Of a DNA stretch of 64,000 nt, positions 16,947 to 26,108 are shown one piece after another. How positions within the stretch are numbered: the first letter of the stretch is position 1; the number at the start of each line of letters is the position of its first letter. Under the pieces are notes generated by a model. The model saw only the letters and a program-made list of their open reading frames with translations. It made no database searches and was not told the origin of the DNA. The stretch is from Falsiroseomonas selenitidurans (GTDB lineage: Bacteria > Pseudomonadota > Alphaproteobacteria > Acetobacterales > Acetobacteraceae). A program made the position numbers and the translations under genes. The stretch spans positions 62,001-126,000 of the forward strand of contig NZ_JAAVNE010000007.1 in assembly GCF_012103215.1 (NCBI RefSeq), written 5' to 3'.

Positions 16947-18389
16947 TTGAGCGAACCCGACCCCCTGGCCGCACTGGAGAGCGATCTGGCGCGCCAGATC
17001 GACCTGCTGGCCTACCCCGCCGCCCCCTGGGTGGCACCGCTGCCGGCACCGGATGGCGCGCCGGCGCTGGATTGCGCCATCATCGGCGGCGGCATGTACG
17101 GCCTGGCGGTTGCCGCCGCGCTGCGACGCGAACAGGTGCGCCACACCACCATCTTCGATGCAGCGCCGGCCGGCCGCGAAGGCCCCTGGGTGACCTTCGC
17201 GCGCATGGCCATGCTGCGCACGCCGAAGGACCTGACCGGCCCGGATGGCGGCCTGCCCGCCGCCAGCTTCCGCGCGTGGTGGGAGGCAACCCACGGCCCC
17301 GCCGCCTGGGACGCGCTGTACCGCGTGCCGCGCACCGCCTGGATGGCGTATCTGAACTGGCTGCGCCGGGTGCTGGACCTGCCGGTGCAGAATGGCTGGC
17401 GGCTGGTGGCGATGCAGCCGGTGGCGGACGGCACGCTGCTGCAACTGGAATTCGCGACACCGGAGGGTCCGGTGCTGCGCCACGCCCGCAGCGTGGTGAT
17501 GGCCACCGGATCCGGCGGCAGCGGCGGCCATGCCATCCCGCCGGAGATCGCGGCGGCGCTGCCCGAAGGCCGCGTGCTGCACGCGAATGATGCGATCGAC
17601 CTCGCCGGCCTGCGCGGCCAGCGCATCGGCGTGCTGGGCGCCGGCGCCACCGCCTTCGATGTCGCCATCGCCGCGCTGCAGGCGGGCGCCGCCACCGCCA
17701 CCGTCTGCGTCCGCCGGCCGACACTGCCACGCGACAACCCGCGCCGCTGGATGGAGAATGCCGGCTTCCTGGCGCATTACGTGGACCTGCCGGATGGGCT
17801 AAAATGGGCCTATGCCATGCGCCTGCGCCGCATCGGCCAGCCACCGCCGCAGCCCACCTTCGATGCCGCCCTGGCCCTGCCCGGCTTCCGCCTGGCCACC
17901 GGCATGCCCGCCGAGACCGTGCGCTGGACGGGGCAGGAGATCCTGGTGGAGGGCCAGGGCCGCCGCCAGGTCTTCGACCGGCTGGTGATCGCCACCGGCT
18001 TCCTGTCCGATCTCGCGCTCTGCCCGGAATACGCCGCGCTGGCGCCGCGCGTGGCGCTGTGGCGGGACCGTTACGTGCCGCCGGCGGAAGCCGCCGATGC
18101 CCGGCTCGGCCGGCAGCCCTATCTCGACCGCTTCGGCGGCTTCCAGGAAAGCCAGCCCGGCACCGCGCCCTGGGTCGGCCGCGTCTTCAGCATCACCGGT
18201 GCCGCCTCGCTCAGCCTCGGCCCCGTCGCGGCCTCCGTCAGCGGCATGAAATACGCCCTGCCGCGGCTGGTGGAGGGGGTGAAGCGCCGCCTGTTCCTGG
18301 ACCAGCAGGAGGCGGACTGGGCGCATTTCGTCGCCGGCGAGCACGCCGAGCTGGCCCCCTTCGACCTGCCGGAGAGCGTCGCCGCATGA
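16947..18389 (+). CDS. FAD/NAD(P)-binding flavoprotein, possible monooxygenase (paralogue 1)
   Basis: A 480-residue protein from TTG 16947, which has GGTGGAG six bases upstream; longer readings are Arg/Pro-rich and not credible. It has an FAD fold (CAIIGGGMYGLAVAAAL, glycines at about 47-52), the conserved WVTFARMAMLRTPKDLTGPD segment, a second dinucleotide fold (IGVLGAGATAFDVAIAAL, about 228-245) and the late VIATGF motif. Two Rossmann folds suggest NAD(P)H-driven flavin chemistry, as in N-hydroxylating or Baeyer-Villiger enzymes. A paralogue lies at 23209. It is the first gene of a twelve-gene operon and overlaps the next by four bases. Confidence 0.8.
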   Translation: MSEPDPLAALESDLARQIDLLAYPAAPWVAPLPAPDGAPALDCAIIGGGMYGLAVAAALRREQVRHTTIFDAAPAGREGPWVTFARMAMLRTPKDLTGPDGGLPAASFRAWWEATHGPAAWDALYRVPRTAWMAYLNWLRRVLDLPVQNGWRLVAMQPVADGTLLQLEFATPEGPVLRHARSVVMATGSGGSGGHAIPPEIAAALPEGRVLHANDAIDLAGLRGQRIGVLGAGATAFDVAIAALQAGAATATVCVRRPTLPRDNPRRWMENAGFLAHYVDLPDGLKWAYAMRLRRIGQPPPQPTFDAALALPGFRLATGMPAETVRWTGQEILVEGQGRRQVFDRLVIATGFLSDLALCPEYAALAPRVALWRDRYVPPAEAADARLGRQPYLDRFGGFQESQPGTAPWVGRVFSITGAASLSLGPVAASVSGMKYALPRLVEGVKRRLFLDQQEADWAHFVAGEHAELAPFDLPESVAA

Positions 18390-18862
18390 ACACCATCCCC
18401 GTGACACCCTTGGCCGCGACGCCGGAGAGCATCGCCCCCTACGGCACGCTGGTGCAGCCGGGCGAGGACGGCACGCCCTTCGGCCCGCAGGACGCGGTGC
18501 TGGACCTGACGCAGGGCACGCCGCGCTTCTACATCATGCGCCTGCCGCACCGGCCGCTGCTGATCCGCGGCATCACCCGGCACCGCCGCGTGACGCAATG
18601 CCTGGCCTCGGCCGATGGCGCGGACTGGTTCATCGGCCTGGCGCCGGCCGATGCGCCGCTGACGGCGGAAGGCATCACCTGCTTCCGCATCCCCGGCGGC
18701 ATGGCGCTGGCGCTGCATGCCGGCACCTGGCACGCCGGCCCCTTCTTCGCCGCGCCGGTGCAGGATTTCTTCAACCTGGAGCTGTCCGACACCAACGAGA
18801 CGGACCACGACACGGTGCGGCTGGACACCGCCTTCGGCGCCGTGCTGGCCATCGCCGCCTGA
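18386..18862 (+). CDS. Ureidoglycolate lyase (AllA)-like protein
   Basis: A 158-residue cupin-like protein. It shows the AllA family layout: YGTLVQPGEDGTPFG, ITRHRRVTQCLASADGADWFI, an APADAP turn, GITCFRIPGGMALALHAGTWH, then PVQDFFNLELSD. AllA releases glyoxylate and urea from ureidoglycolate at the end of allantoin breakdown, so a role on a ureide-type intermediate is plausible. The true substrate is unknown. It overlaps neighbours on both sides by four bases and one base. Confidence 0.75.
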   Translation: MNTIPVTPLAATPESIAPYGTLVQPGEDGTPFGPQDAVLDLTQGTPRFYIMRLPHRPLLIRGITRHRRVTQCLASADGADWFIGLAPADAPLTAEGITCFRIPGGMALALHAGTWHAGPFFAAPVQDFFNLELSDTNETDHDTVRLDTAFGAVLAIAA

Positions 18863-19731
18863 TGCGCAGCCATGGCCGCTACGGCTTTTCCGCCATCGCC
18901 CACCGCCCGGCCTGGGACTGGCCGAACGGCACGCGCCTGGCCGTGCATGTCTGCGTGAACCTGGAGGCCTTCCCCTTCGCGGAGGGGCTGGGCATTCCGC
19001 TGGTCAACCCGCTGCCCGAGCCCGACGTGCAGAATTTCGGCTTCCGCGACTGGGGCAACCGCGTCGGCGTCTGGAACCTGCTGGAGGCGCTGGACGAACA
19101 CGCCATCCCCGCCGCGGCGCTGCTGAACACCGCCATCTACGACCAGTGCCCGGCGGTGGCGCAGGCTTTCCGCGCCCGCGGCGACGAATGCGTCGGTCAT
19201 GGCCGCACCAATGCCGAGCGCCAGTCCGACATGGACGAAGCGACGGAGCGCGCCATGATCCTGGCCTGCCGCGACCGCATCGCGCAGGAGGAGGGTGCGC
19301 CGCCGCGCGGCTGGATGGGGCCCTGGGTGTCGGAGACGCATGCCACGCCCGACCTGCTGGCGGAGGCAGGCTTCGACTACACACTGGACTGGACGCATGA
19401 CGACCAGCCGACGCTGCTGGCGACACGCGGCGGCGGCACGCTGGTCAGCGTGCCCTATTCGCGCCCGACCAACGACATTCCCGCGCTGCACGCGGCGAAA
19501 TTCACGCCCGCCGACTGGGCGGAGATGCTGATCGACCAGTTCGAGGAGCAGCTTCGCCTGTCGGCGCGCTGGCCGCTGGTGTTCAACCTTTCCCTGCACC
19601 CCTTCCTGGTGGGCCATCCCTTCCGCCTGCGGCATCTGCGCCGCGTGCTGGCGCATCTGGCGGCTTCGCGCGATGCCGTCTGGCTGTGCCGCCCGGGCGA
19701 GATCGCCCGGCATGCCAGGCACGTGCTGTAG
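18862..19731 (+). CDS. Polysaccharide deacetylase-fold hydrolase (PuuE allantoinase-like)
   Basis: A 289-residue NodB-fold protein. It carries AVHVCVNLEAFPF in place of the TxDD motif, as in PuuE-type enzymes, then NRVGVWNLLEALDEHAIPAA, the metal-site region CVGHGRTNAERQSD, and a late NLSLHPFLVGHP. PuuE-type members hydrolyse cyclic amides such as allantoin rather than chitin. No signal peptide is seen, so it is cytoplasmic, which also argues against a cell-wall role. It sits directly after an AllA-like gene (TGATG junction) and before an ABC permease. Confidence 0.78.
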   Translation: MRSHGRYGFSAIAHRPAWDWPNGTRLAVHVCVNLEAFPFAEGLGIPLVNPLPEPDVQNFGFRDWGNRVGVWNLLEALDEHAIPAAALLNTAIYDQCPAVAQAFRARGDECVGHGRTNAERQSDMDEATERAMILACRDRIAQEEGAPPRGWMGPWVSETHATPDLLAEAGFDYTLDWTHDDQPTLLATRGGGTLVSVPYSRPTNDIPALHAAKFTPADWAEMLIDQFEEQLRLSARWPLVFNLSLHPFLVGHPFRLRHLRRVLAHLAASRDAVWLCRPGEIARHARHVL

Positions 19732-19733
19732 CC

Positions 19734-20387
19734 ATGGATTTCGAGTGGGACCTGTTCGTCGACTCCCTGCCCACGCTGGCGCGTGGCGCGCTGACCACGG
19801 CGGAACTCGCGGCGTCTTCCATCGGCATCGGGCTGGTGATCGGCCTGGCGGGCGGGCTGGCGCGGGTTTCCGGCATCGCCGCGCTGAACGCCGCCGCCAT
19901 CCTGTATGTCACGCTGCTGCGCGGCGTGCCGCTGCTGGTGACGCTGCTGTTCTTCTACTACGGCCTGCCCTCGCTCGGCCTGCTGCTGGAGGCGAAGGTG
20001 GTGGCGATCCTGGCGCTGGCGCTGACCAACGGCGCCTATGTGACGGAGATCGTCCGCGCCGGCATCAACGCCATCGACCGCGGGCAGATGCGCGCGGCGC
20101 GCTCGCTCGGCATGGGATGGGGGCTGGCGATGCGGCGCATCGTTCTGCCGCAGGCCCTGCGCCGCGTGCTGCCGCCGATCGGCAACGAGGCGATCACGCT
20201 GCTGAAGAACACCGCGCTGGTCTCCGTCATTGCCATCCCGGACCTGCTGCGGGCGGGGACGGACATCATGACCTGGCAGGCCAACACCTTCAGCCCCTTC
20301 GCCGGCGTGGCGCTGATGTACCTGGCGATGACGCTGCCGCTGGTGTGGCTGGTGGCGCGGCTGGAATCGCGCTGGAGGGTGGCATGA
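19734..20387 (+). CDS. Polar amino-acid type ABC transporter permease
   Basis: A 217-residue inner-membrane protein with about five helices. It has the HisM/GlnP signatures LRGVPLLVTLLFFYYGLP and LTNGAYVTEIVRAGINAID, and the ATPase-contacting EAA loop QMRAARSLGMGWGLAMRRIVLPQA. It forms the channel of an importer with the ATPase at 21640 and the receptor at 22436. Only one permease gene is present, so it probably works as a homodimer. ATG 19734 comes two bases after the previous stop. Confidence 0.92.
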   Translation: MDFEWDLFVDSLPTLARGALTTAELAASSIGIGLVIGLAGGLARVSGIAALNAAAILYVTLLRGVPLLVTLLFFYYGLPSLGLLLEAKVVAILALALTNGAYVTEIVRAGINAIDRGQMRAARSLGMGWGLAMRRIVLPQALRRVLPPIGNEAITLLKNTALVSVIAIPDLLRAGTDIMTWQANTFSPFAGVALMYLAMTLPLVWLVARLESRWRVA

Positions 20388-21643
20388 AGCCGGTGCTGTT
20401 CCGCGGCGCCACGCTGCTGCCCGGTGCGGGCATCTGGACGCCGCGCCCGGCGATGGACCTGCTGCTGGATGAAGGCCGCATCGCCGCCATCGGCCGTGGC
20501 CTGGACCTGCCGGAGGGCGCGGAGGCGATCGAGGCCGGGCACCTGCTGCTGCTGCCCGCCTTCATCAACGCCCACACCCACTCGCCCGAGGCGCTGGCCC
20601 GCGGCCGCGCCCCGATGGCGCGCCTCGATCCCTGGCTGGCCGTGCAATATGCGGAAGGCGAGGACGCGCTGCCGGCCGCGCGCATCCGCCAGGCCATCCT
20701 GGTTTCGGCGGCGGAGGCCATCCGCGGCGGCGCGGTGCAGGTGACGGACCATTTCCGGCAGATCCCGCCGAACCTGGACGCCGTGGCGGTGGCCGCCGCC
20801 GCCTGGGCGGAGGGCGGCATCCGCGCCCGCGTGGCGATGATGCTGCGCGACCTGCCCTCCCCCACCGCCAGCTTCTCGCCGCCCAGCACGGCGCAGGCGC
20901 TGGCGCTGGCCGAAGCGCTGCTGAAGGCGCCGCCGCCGGGGGCCGAGATCGGGCTCGGCCCTTCGGCGCCGCAGCGCTGCACGGACCAGTTGTTGATGGG
21001 CGTGGGCGCGCTGCTGCGCCGGCATGGCGGCTTCCTGCACCTGCATCTGTGCGAGACGGCGAAGGACGCGGCGGATTGCCGCGCCCGCTTCGGCACCGAC
21101 CCGGTGGCGCATCTGGAACTGCTCGGGCTGACCGGCCCGCAGGCCGAATTCGCCCATTGCGTGCATCTGGCGGATGCGGAGCTGGACCGGCTGGCGGCGA
21201 CCGGCACGCTGATGGTGCACAACCCGCTGGCCAATCTGCGGCTCGGGTCCGGCATCGCCCCGGTGGCCCGTGCCCTGGCGCGCGGCGTCCGGCTGGGCAT
21301 CGGCTCCGACGGCCCCGGCAGCAACGACACGCAGGACATGCTGGAGGCCGCGAAGCTCGCGCTTCTGCTGCCGCGCGCCGGCCGCCCGGATGCCGAATGG
21401 CCGACGCCGGGCCAGGTGCTGGGCATGGCCACGGGCGGCGCCAGCCTGGCCGCCGGGGCGCGCGCCGACCTCATCGCCTTCGATCTGCGCGGCGCCGCCT
21501 TCCTGGATGCGAAGCCGGAGGAGATCGCGCCGCGCCTGCTGATGGCGGCCCGCCCGCGCGACCTGCGCCATGTGCTGGCCGATGGCCGCTTCCTGATGCG
21601 CGACGGCGCCCTGACGCCGCCCGCCCTGGCGGCGCTGCCATGA
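20384..21643 (+). CDS. Atz/Trz-type metal-dependent amidohydrolase
   Basis: A 419-residue amidohydrolase. It has the metal motif [10 protein letters not shown] after a beta-sandwich strand ([14 protein letters not shown]), then [15 protein letters not shown], and the aspartate motif [15 protein letters not shown]. This arrangement is that of the cytosine deaminase / atrazine chlorohydrolase group, which hydrolyse amino, chloro or thiomethyl groups on nitrogen heterocycles. Insertion between the permease and ATPase genes of an importer, with four-base overlaps on both sides, implies that the imported compound is its substrate or a precursor. Confidence 0.85.
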   Translation: MKPVLFRGATLLPGAGIWTPRPAMDLLLDEGRIAAIGRGLDLPEGAEAIEAGHLLLLPAFINAHTHSPEALARGRAPMARLDPWLAVQYAEGEDALPAARIRQAILVSAAEAIRGGAVQVTDHFRQIPPNLDAVAVAAAAWAEGGIRARVAMMLRDLPSPTASFSPPSTAQALALAEALLKAPPPGAEIGLGPSAPQRCTDQLLMGVGALLRRHGGFLHLHLCETAKDAADCRARFGTDPVAHLELLGLTGPQAEFAHCVHLADAELDRLAATGTLMVHNPLANLRLGSGIAPVARALARGVRLGIGSDGPGSNDTQDMLEAAKLALLLPRAGRPDAEWPTPGQVLGMATGGASLAAGARADLIAFDLRGAAFLDAKPEEIAPRLLMAARPRDLRHVLADGRFLMRDGALTPPALAALP

Positions 21644-22422
21644 GCGCGATCCGCATCGGGAACCTGCACAAATCCTACGGCGCCACGCCGGTGCTGCGCG
21701 GCGTGGATCTGGAGGTGGCGGCCGGCGAGGTGGTCTGCGTCATCGGCCCCTCCGGCAGCGGCAAATCCACCCTGCTGGCCTGCCTGAACGGGCTGGAGCC
21801 CTTCGAATCCGGGGAGGTGGTGGTGGACGGCCAGCACATCGGCTGGGGGCCGGAACGCGGCGGCGCGCGGCAGCGCGTGCCGGAACGCGCGATGACGCTG
21901 GCGCGGCGCCGCATCGGCATCGTCTTCCAGGCCTTCAACCTGTTCCCGCACATGACGGCGTTGGGCAATGTGATGGAAGCGCCGGTGCAGGTGCTGCGCC
22001 GGCCGCGCGCCGCGGTGGAGGCGGAGGCCCGCGCGCTGCTGGCCCGCGTCGGCCTGGCGCACAAGGCGGATGCCTATCCGGCCGACCTTTCCGGCGGCCA
22101 GCAGCAGCGCGTCGCCATCGCCCGCGCCCTGGCCATGCAGCCGGCGGTGATGCTGTTCGATGAGGTGACCTCCGCCCTCGATCCCGAATTGGTGGGAGAG
22201 GTGCTGGCCGTCATGCGCAAGCTGGCGGAGGAGGGCATGACCATGCTCGTCGTCACGCATGAGATGGGCTTCGCGCGCGACGTCGCCGACCGCGTGGTGT
22301 TCATGGATGCGGGGCTGGTGGTGGAGCAGGGGCCGCCGGCGGCGGTGCTCGGCAACCCACGCGAGCCGCGCACCCGCAGCTTCCTTGGCCGCGTCCTGCG
22401 GCCCGAAACGCAACCCGCCTGA
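21640..22422 (+). CDS. Polar amino-acid type ABC transporter ATP-binding protein
   Basis: A 260-residue ATPase with Walker [10 protein letters not shown] at residues 36-44, Q-loop [14 protein letters not shown], signature [15 protein letters not shown], Walker [13 protein letters not shown] and switch His in VVTHEMGFA. The FNLFPHMT and [16 protein letters not shown] stretches are typical of the HisP/GlnQ family. It energises the permease at 19734. It overlaps the amidohydrolase gene by four bases. Confidence 0.95.
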   Translation: MSAIRIGNLHKSYGATPVLRGVDLEVAAGEVVCVIGPSGSGKSTLLACLNGLEPFESGEVVVDGQHIGWGPERGGARQRVPERAMTLARRRIGIVFQAFNLFPHMTALGNVMEAPVQVLRRPRAAVEAEARALLARVGLAHKADAYPADLSGGQQQRVAIARALAMQPAVMLFDEVTSALDPELVGEVLAVMRKLAEEGMTMLVVTHEMGFARDVADRVVFMDAGLVVEQGPPAAVLGNPREPRTRSFLGRVLRPETQPA

Positions 22423-22435
22423 AAAGGATGAAGCC

Positions 22436-23206
22436 ATGATCCTCACCCGCCGCGCTGCGCTGGCCACCGCCCTGGCCGCGCCTTCCCTCGCCTTGGCGCA
22501 AGGCGACGACTCCCTGGCCAAGGTGCGCGCCGCCGGCGTGCTGAAGGTCGGCAATGGCGGCGCCTTCCCGCCCTTCGAGTTCATGCAGGCCGGCACGCTC
22601 ACCGGCTTCGACATCGAGCTGGGCGAGGAACTCGGCCGGCGGATGGGGCTGCGCATCGAGTGGCAGGTGATCGCCTTCGCCGGGCTGATCGCGGCGCTGA
22701 CATCGGGCCGCGTGGACACGCTGATCACGGCGATGACCTGGACGGCGGATCGGGCGGAACGCATCGCCTTCTCCACCCCCTACTACAAGACCGGCATCGC
22801 CGCCGGCTACCGCCCGGGCCTGGCCATCGACCGGCCGGAGGATCTGGCGGGGCGCATCGTCGGCGTGCAGGTCGGCACCTCCGGCGAACGCTATGTGCGC
22901 GACAACCACGCGGCGGCGGTGAAGGAGATCAAGGTCTACAACGAATTCCCGCTGGCGCTGCAGGATCTGGTGGTGGGGCGCGTGGAATGCGTGGTGAACA
23001 CGCAGCCGGTGCTGCGCTGGAACATCGCCCGCAACAGCCGCGTGCGGCTGGGTGTCTCGCCGATCTGGGATGCGCGCGATGTCGGCATCAACACGCGCAA
23101 GGCGGATGCGGGGCTGATGGCGGAGATCAACCGGCACCTGGCGGCGATGCAGGCGGATGGCTTCCTCGCCTCGCTCGACGCCAAGTGGTTCGCGCAGGCC
23201 GGCTGA
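22436..23206 (+). CDS. Periplasmic amino-acid type solute-binding protein of the ABC importer
   Basis: A 256-residue family-3 receptor with an export signal (MILTRRAALATALAAPSLA, cleaved near ALAQG). The body shows LKVGNGGAFPPFEFMQ, GTLTGFDIELGEELGRRMG, the ligand-contact region ALTSGRVDTLITAMTWTADR and VGVQVGTSGE. AAAAGGA seven bases before ATG 22436 gives a strong start. The usual arginine/aspartate contacts for alpha-amino acids are only partly evident, so the ligand may not be a common amino acid. Confidence 0.92.
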   Translation: MILTRRAALATALAAPSLALAQGDDSLAKVRAAGVLKVGNGGAFPPFEFMQAGTLTGFDIELGEELGRRMGLRIEWQVIAFAGLIAALTSGRVDTLITAMTWTADRAERIAFSTPYYKTGIAAGYRPGLAIDRPEDLAGRIVGVQVGTSGERYVRDNHAAAVKEIKVYNEFPLALQDLVVGRVECVVNTQPVLRWNIARNSRVRLGVSPIWDARDVGINTRKADAGLMAEINRHLAAMQADGFLASLDAKWFAQAG

Positions 23207-23208
23207 GC

Positions 23209-24648
23209 ATGGACGCGCTGCCGCCCCCCGATGCGCTGACCGGGCTCGAACGCCGCGTGGCGTGGGAGCTGGAAACGCTCGCCTATCCGGCACGACCCTG
23301 GGTGCGGAAGCTGGCGCACCCCGATGGGCCGGTGCTGGACGTGCTGGTGGTGGGCGGTGGCCAATGCGGCCTGGCCACCGCCTTCGCGCTGCAACGCGCG
23401 CGCATCGACAACATCGCGGTGCTGGAGGCGGCCGCGCCGGGGCAGGCCGGGGTGTGGACGAATTTCGCCCGCATGCACACGCTGCGCACGCCGAAGCATG
23501 TGACGGGGCCGGAGCTCGGCGTGCCGTCGCTTTCCGTGCGCGCCTGGTACGAGGCGCGCTTCGGCGCGGCGGCCTGGTCGGCGCTGCACAAGATCGGGCG
23601 GGAGGACTGGCACGATTACCTCGCCTGGCTGCAGCGCGTGCTGGCGCTGCCGGTGCGGCATGGCTGGCGCGTGACAGGCATCGCGCCGGAGGGTGAGGGG
23701 CTGCTGGCGGTGCAGGCGGAAGCCGCGGATGGCGCGCGGCAGCGCCTGCTGGCGCGGCAGGTGGTGCTGGCGACGGGGCTGGACGGCAATGGCGGCTGGC
23801 AGGTGCCGGCAATGATCGCCGCGGCGTTGCCCGCCAGCCACTACGCCCACACCGCGCAGGCCATCGACTTCGCCCGCCTCGCCGGCAAGCGCGTGGCGGT
23901 GCTCGGCGCCGGCGCTTCTGCCTTCGACAATGCGGCCATGGCGCTGGAAGCCGGTGCTGCGCGCGTCGACCTGCTGGCGCGCCGCCCGGTGCTGCCGGCG
24001 GTGAACCCCAATCGGTGGATGGAATTCTTCGGGTTCCTGCATCATTTCACGGATCTGCCGGACCCGCAGAAATGGCGCTTCATGCAGACGCTCTTCGCGC
24101 TGAACCAGCCGCCGCCGCAGGAGACCTTTTCGCGCTGCGCCGCGCAGGATCGCTTCTTCCTGCATCTCGGCGCGCCGCTCGATGGCGTGGCGATGCAGGG
24201 CGACATGGTCGCGCTGCACACGCCGCGCGCGGTGCTGGCGGCGGATTTCCTGATCGTCGGCACCGGTCTGGTGGTGGACCTCGCGCTGCGGCCGGAACTG
24301 GCTGCGGTCGCGCCGCATGTGGCGCTGTGGCGCGACCGCTTCGCGCCGGCGGCGCAGGATGCCGGGCTCGGCGCCTACCCCTATCTGACTGACAGCTTCG
24401 CCTTCACGGAACGCCGGCCCGGCGCAGCGCCATGGCTGGCGCGGCTGCGCAGCTCCTCCTTCGCCGCCATGCCCAGCACGGCCTCCTCCGCCGGCATCTC
24501 CACCCTGCGGCCGACGGTGGAGCGCATCGTGCGCGGCATCGCCCGCGACCTGTTCCGCGACCAGGCCGAGGCCGACCACGCGGCGCTGCTGGCCTATGGG
24601 GAGAAGGAACTGGTGGACACCACCCTGGCTTCGGATCGGACAGGCTGA
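23209..24648 (+). CDS. FAD/NAD(P)-binding flavoprotein, possible monooxygenase (paralogue 2)
   Basis: A 479-residue paralogue of the protein at 16947 with the same order: TLAYPARPWV near the start, FAD motif VVGGGQCGLATAFAL (about 47-61), VWTNFARMHTLRTPKHVTGPE, second fold VAVLGAGASAFDNAAMAL, and FLIVGTGL before the C-terminus. The shared LxTPKxxTGP motif sits where FAD and substrate meet in related enzymes. Retaining two diverged copies in one operon suggests two distinct oxidations. It overlaps the next gene by one base. Confidence 0.8.
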   Translation: MDALPPPDALTGLERRVAWELETLAYPARPWVRKLAHPDGPVLDVLVVGGGQCGLATAFALQRARIDNIAVLEAAAPGQAGVWTNFARMHTLRTPKHVTGPELGVPSLSVRAWYEARFGAAAWSALHKIGREDWHDYLAWLQRVLALPVRHGWRVTGIAPEGEGLLAVQAEAADGARQRLLARQVVLATGLDGNGGWQVPAMIAAALPASHYAHTAQAIDFARLAGKRVAVLGAGASAFDNAAMALEAGAARVDLLARRPVLPAVNPNRWMEFFGFLHHFTDLPDPQKWRFMQTLFALNQPPPQETFSRCAAQDRFFLHLGAPLDGVAMQGDMVALHTPRAVLAADFLIVGTGLVVDLALRPELAAVAPHVALWRDRFAPAAQDAGLGAYPYLTDSFAFTERRPGAAPWLARLRSSSFAAMPSTASSAGISTLRPTVERIVRGIARDLFRDQAEADHAALLAYGEKELVDTTLASDRTG

Positions 24649-26108
24649 TGGTCAAGGACGGCGCCGCGCATCTGCGCAGCCTGCGGGATGACCGCTGCAT
24701 CTTCATCGACGGACGCCGCGTGCAGGATGTGACGACGGACCCCGCCTTCGCCGGCGCCGTCGCCTCCGCCGCCGCGCTGTACGACCACCAGGCGCGCCAT
24801 GCGGAGGCGATGACCTTCGAGACGGAGACCGGTGCGCGCGTGAACCGTGCCTGGTCGCTGCCGCGCAGCCATGCGGAGCTGGTGGCGCGGCGCCGCGCCA
24901 TGGAAGCCTGGGCGGAGCAGAGCTGCGGCATGATCGGCCGGTCCCCGGACCATGTCGCCTCCACCTTCGTGGGTTTCATGATGGGGCTGCACGCCTATGC
25001 CCCGCCGCGTGCCGCGGCGCTGGCGGACTACTTCGCGCATGCGCGGGACAAGGACCTGTTCCTGTCCTACGTCATCGTCAACCCGCAGGCCGACAAGGCG
25101 AAATCCGCCGGCGAGCAGCCCGGCGGCGGGCTGGTGGCCAGCGTGGTGGATGAGGACAGCCACGGCATCACCATCAGCGGCGCGAAGATGCTGGCGACCA
25201 GCGGCATCATGGCCAACGACCTGATGGTGTCCGGCTTCGCCGCGCTGGGGCCGGGCGACGAGGCCTTCGCCTTCACCGCCGTCACGCCGATCGCCACCGC
25301 CGGGCTGAAGCTGCATTCGCGCCGCAGCTACGAGGCCGCCGCCACCTCCACCTTCGACTACCCGCTCTCCTCCCGTTTCGATGAGAACGATGCCGTGGTG
25401 GTCTTCGAGGATGTGAAGATCCCCTGGGACCGCGTCTTCGTCCACCGTGACCTGCGCATGGCCCAGGCGCAGTGGCACGAGACGCGGGCGCATGTGATGC
25501 AGAACTACCAATGCATCGTCCGCCTGATGGTGAAGCTGCGCTTCCTGCTCGGCCTGGCGCACAAGGTGGCGGAGGTGAACGGCATCCTGGGGTTTCCGCA
25601 GACGCGGGAGACACTCGGGCTGCTGGCGGCGAAGGCGCAGAACATCGAGGCGCTGGTCGTCGCCATGGAGGCGGCGGGCGAGAATTTCCACGGCTATTTC
25701 GTGCCGAACCGCCCGATGCTGGTCACCGCCCAGGTCATCGCCCAGACCACCTACCCCGACTTCATCGAGGCGATCCGCGGCCTGGCCGGCGGCGGCGTCA
25801 TCATGGTGCCGTCCTCGGCGGCGGATTTCGATGGCGCCGAGATCGAGGGGCTGATCCGCGCCGCCCAGCGTTCCCCGGTGACGGACAGCGAGGGACGGGT
25901 GAAGCTGATGAAGCTGGTGTGGGATGCCATCGGCTCCGAATTCGGATCGCGCCACCTGCAATACGAGATGTTCTATTCCGGCGCGCCCTTCGTGGTGCGC
26001 GGCAACAGCTACCGCTTCCACGACTGGGCGCGGGAGATCGGCTTCGTGGAGGGATTCATGGACAGCTACGCCCTGGACCGCACAGCGCGAAAGGCGGCCG
26101 CCGAATGA
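24648..26108 (+). CDS. HpaB-type FADH2-dependent aromatic monooxygenase (4-hydroxyphenylacetate 3-hydroxylase family)
   Basis: A 486-residue large oxygenase component. It shows the family start LRSLRDDRCIFIDGRRVQDV, the RSPDHVASTFVGFM motif, GGGLVASVVDEDSHGITISGAKMLATSG, the VFEDVKIPWDRVFVHRD segment and the ending QYEMFYSGAPFVVRGNSYR region. These acyl-CoA dehydrogenase-fold enzymes ortho-hydroxylate phenols, or cleave rings, using FADH2 from a separate HpaC reductase. No hpaC-like gene is in this operon; one of the flavoproteins or a distant reductase must supply the flavin. Confidence 0.88.
   Translation: MVKDGAAHLRSLRDDRCIFIDGRRVQDVTTDPAFAGAVASAAALYDHQARHAEAMTFETETGARVNRAWSLPRSHAELVARRRAMEAWAEQSCGMIGRSPDHVASTFVGFMMGLHAYAPPRAAALADYFAHARDKDLFLSYVIVNPQADKAKSAGEQPGGGLVASVVDEDSHGITISGAKMLATSGIMANDLMVSGFAALGPGDEAFAFTAVTPIATAGLKLHSRRSYEAAATSTFDYPLSSRFDENDAVVVFEDVKIPWDRVFVHRDLRMAQAQWHETRAHVMQNYQCIVRLMVKLRFLLGLAHKVAEVNGILGFPQTRETLGLLAAKAQNIEALVVAMEAAGENFHGYFVPNRPMLVTAQVIAQTTYPDFIEAIRGLAGGGVIMVPSSAADFDGAEIEGLIRAAQRSPVTDSEGRVKLMKLVWDAIGSEFGSRHLQYEMFYSGAPFVVRGNSYRFHDWAREIGFVEGFMDSYALDRTARKAAAE

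Noticed and set aside
20290..22776. 828-codon open frame opposite the permease, amidohydrolase and ATPase genes
   Set aside because: Spans three well-supported genes on the other strand and has no recognisable domain.
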